From assembly GCF_002869965.1 (NCBI RefSeq), contig NZ_PEBS01000015.1, positions 1 to 64,000 on the forward strand: DNA of 64,000 nucleotides, in the 5' to 3' direction. The notes under the pieces are model-generated. The model was not told the origin of the DNA. It did no database searches and saw only the letters and a list, made by a program, of their open reading frames with translations. This document shows positions 63,267 to 64,000 of this stretch, one piece after another. Numbering within the stretch: position 1 is the stretch's first letter; every line of letters begins with the position of its first letter. This DNA is from Janthinobacterium sp. ROICE36. GTDB taxonomy: Bacteria > Pseudomonadota > Gammaproteobacteria > Burkholderiales > Burkholderiaceae_D. The translations under genes and the position numbers were made by a program.

Positions 63267-64000
63267 ATGTCAAAACTCTGGCAAGCCCGCTTCTTTACGA
63301 CCGTCAACCAATTGCGTGACCTGCCCGATACCACGGTGCCGGAAATCGCTTTTGCCGGCCGCTCCAATGCCGGTAAATCGACCGCCATCAACATCTTGTG
63401 TAATCAGAAAGGCTTGGCGTTCGCCTCCAAGACACCTGGCCGTACCCAGCACATCAATTACTTCTCCATCGGCGGCGCCCACGTGGCGCAGCACCGCAAG
63501 GATGCCACCATCGTCGAAGAGATCGAATGCCTGCTGGTCGACTTGCCCGGCTACGGCTACGCGGAAGTGTCGGGCTCGGCCAAATTGCACTGGCAGCGTC
63601 TGCTGGGCGACTACGTGCAGCGCCGCGAGCAATTGGCAGGCCTGGTCCTGATCATGGATTCGCGCCGCCCGTTCACCGACCTCGACGTCCAGATGCTGGA
63701 ATGGTTCGCCCCCACGGGCAAGCCGATCCACTGCATCCTGACGAAAGTCGATAAGCTGAACCGCAATGAATCGGTCAACGCGCTGCGCCAGGCGAAAGCC
63801 AAGCTCGACAGTTATGTGGATGAAGACGGCATCGGCTTCCCGTTCACCGTGCAACTGTTCTCGGCATTGAAGCGCGTCGGCATCGATGAAGCCAATGACA
63901 AGATCATGGAACTGGCCGGCATCAGCGAAGATGGCGCGGCGCAGATGGTTGAACTGATCGAGATGGAAGACGACGTCGAGCCAGAATCAGACAAACCGGC
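63267..64000 (+). CDS. engB: Ribosome biogenesis GTPase YihA/EngB, 3' end beyond window
   Basis: 244 codons are visible and open to the window edge. G1 GRSNAGKST is at 31-39, the switch region GRTQHINYF follows, then G3 DLPGYG and G4 TKVDK. EngB aids 50S subunit assembly. The visible part already exceeds the usual 200-220 residues; an acidic tail ([14 protein letters not shown]) accounts for the extra length. It is next to the cytochrome c4 gene as in many betaproteobacteria. Confidence 0.95.
   Translation, partial: MSKLWQARFFTTVNQLRDLPDTTVPEIAFAGRSNAGKSTAINILCNQKGLAFASKTPGRTQHINYFSIGGAHVAQHRKDATIVEEIECLLVDLPGYGYAEVSGSAKLHWQRLLGDYVQRREQLAGLVLIMDSRRPFTDLDVQMLEWFAPTGKPIHCILTKVDKLNRNESVNALRQAKAKLDSYVDEDGIGFPFTVQLFSALKRVGIDEANDKIMELAGISEDGAAQMVELIEMEDDVEPESDKP

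Overview
The window looks like chromosomal DNA of a high-GC betaproteobacterium of the Oxalobacteraceae (Janthinobacterium/Massilia/Duganella type). This rests on gene content and order: an lptC-lptA-lptB-rpoN-hpf cluster, lolB-ispE-tRNA(Gln)-prs-rplY-pth, ponA facing the pil genes with aroK/aroB behind them, and ResBC-type cytochrome c maturation beside cytochrome c4 and engB. The genus is inference. No rRNA genes, CRISPR arrays or prophage were seen. No gene-free stretch exceeds 300 bases.

Region by region. 1-161: the end of an IS256-family insertion sequence, lying against the 3' end of hpf. 165-5663 (minus): kdsD, kdsC, lptC, lptA, lptB, rpoN, hpf, the Kdo-precursor and LPS-export block with sigma-54 and ribosome hibernation. 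5748-12458: a Kef-type antiporter, a DUF484-GGDEF diguanylate cyclase, a MOSC protein, a periplasmic asparaginase, a small lipoprotein and a MipA/OmpV porin-like protein. 12464-23829 (minus): an iron-siderophore island. It holds a Fur-boxed FecI/FecR pair, two YbtPQ/IrtAB-like ABC half-transporters, a FecCD-type importer whose binding-protein gene carries an in-frame amber codon, and a TonB receptor with a signalling (STN) domain. A 35/40-identical element upstream of both the transporter operon and the receptor gene is the likely FecI-type promoter.

24059-33468: ychF, an XRE/DUF2975 pair, a serine beta-lactamase-like hydrolase, pth, rplY, prs, tRNA-Gln(TTG), ispE, lolB and a large TPR protein. 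33636-45037: mutM, a dynamin-like GTPase, mutY, then the tetrathionate-type sensor and regulator ttrS-ttrR, facing the reductase operon ttrB-ttrC-ttrA. 45183-53952 (minus): a type IV pilus alignment and secretin operon with unusual proteins (PilM lacking half of its actin-like fold, a PilO-PilP fusion, a short PilQ), an Ig-repeat lipoprotein, an AroK-AroB fusion and dgt. 54245-64000: ponA, cyaY, lptM, msrPQ, ccsB/resB, cytochrome c4 and the start of engB.

Many genes are tightly packed: ATGA, TAATG or TGATG overlaps link lptA/lptB, lolB/ispE, pilM/pilN, the siderophore transporter genes and ttrS/ttrR. The most unusual content is the reduced type IV pilus operon, the siderophore island with two importer classes and a nonsense-mutated binding protein, and the dynamin-like GTPase set between the two 8-oxoguanine repair glycosylases and read through into ttrSR.
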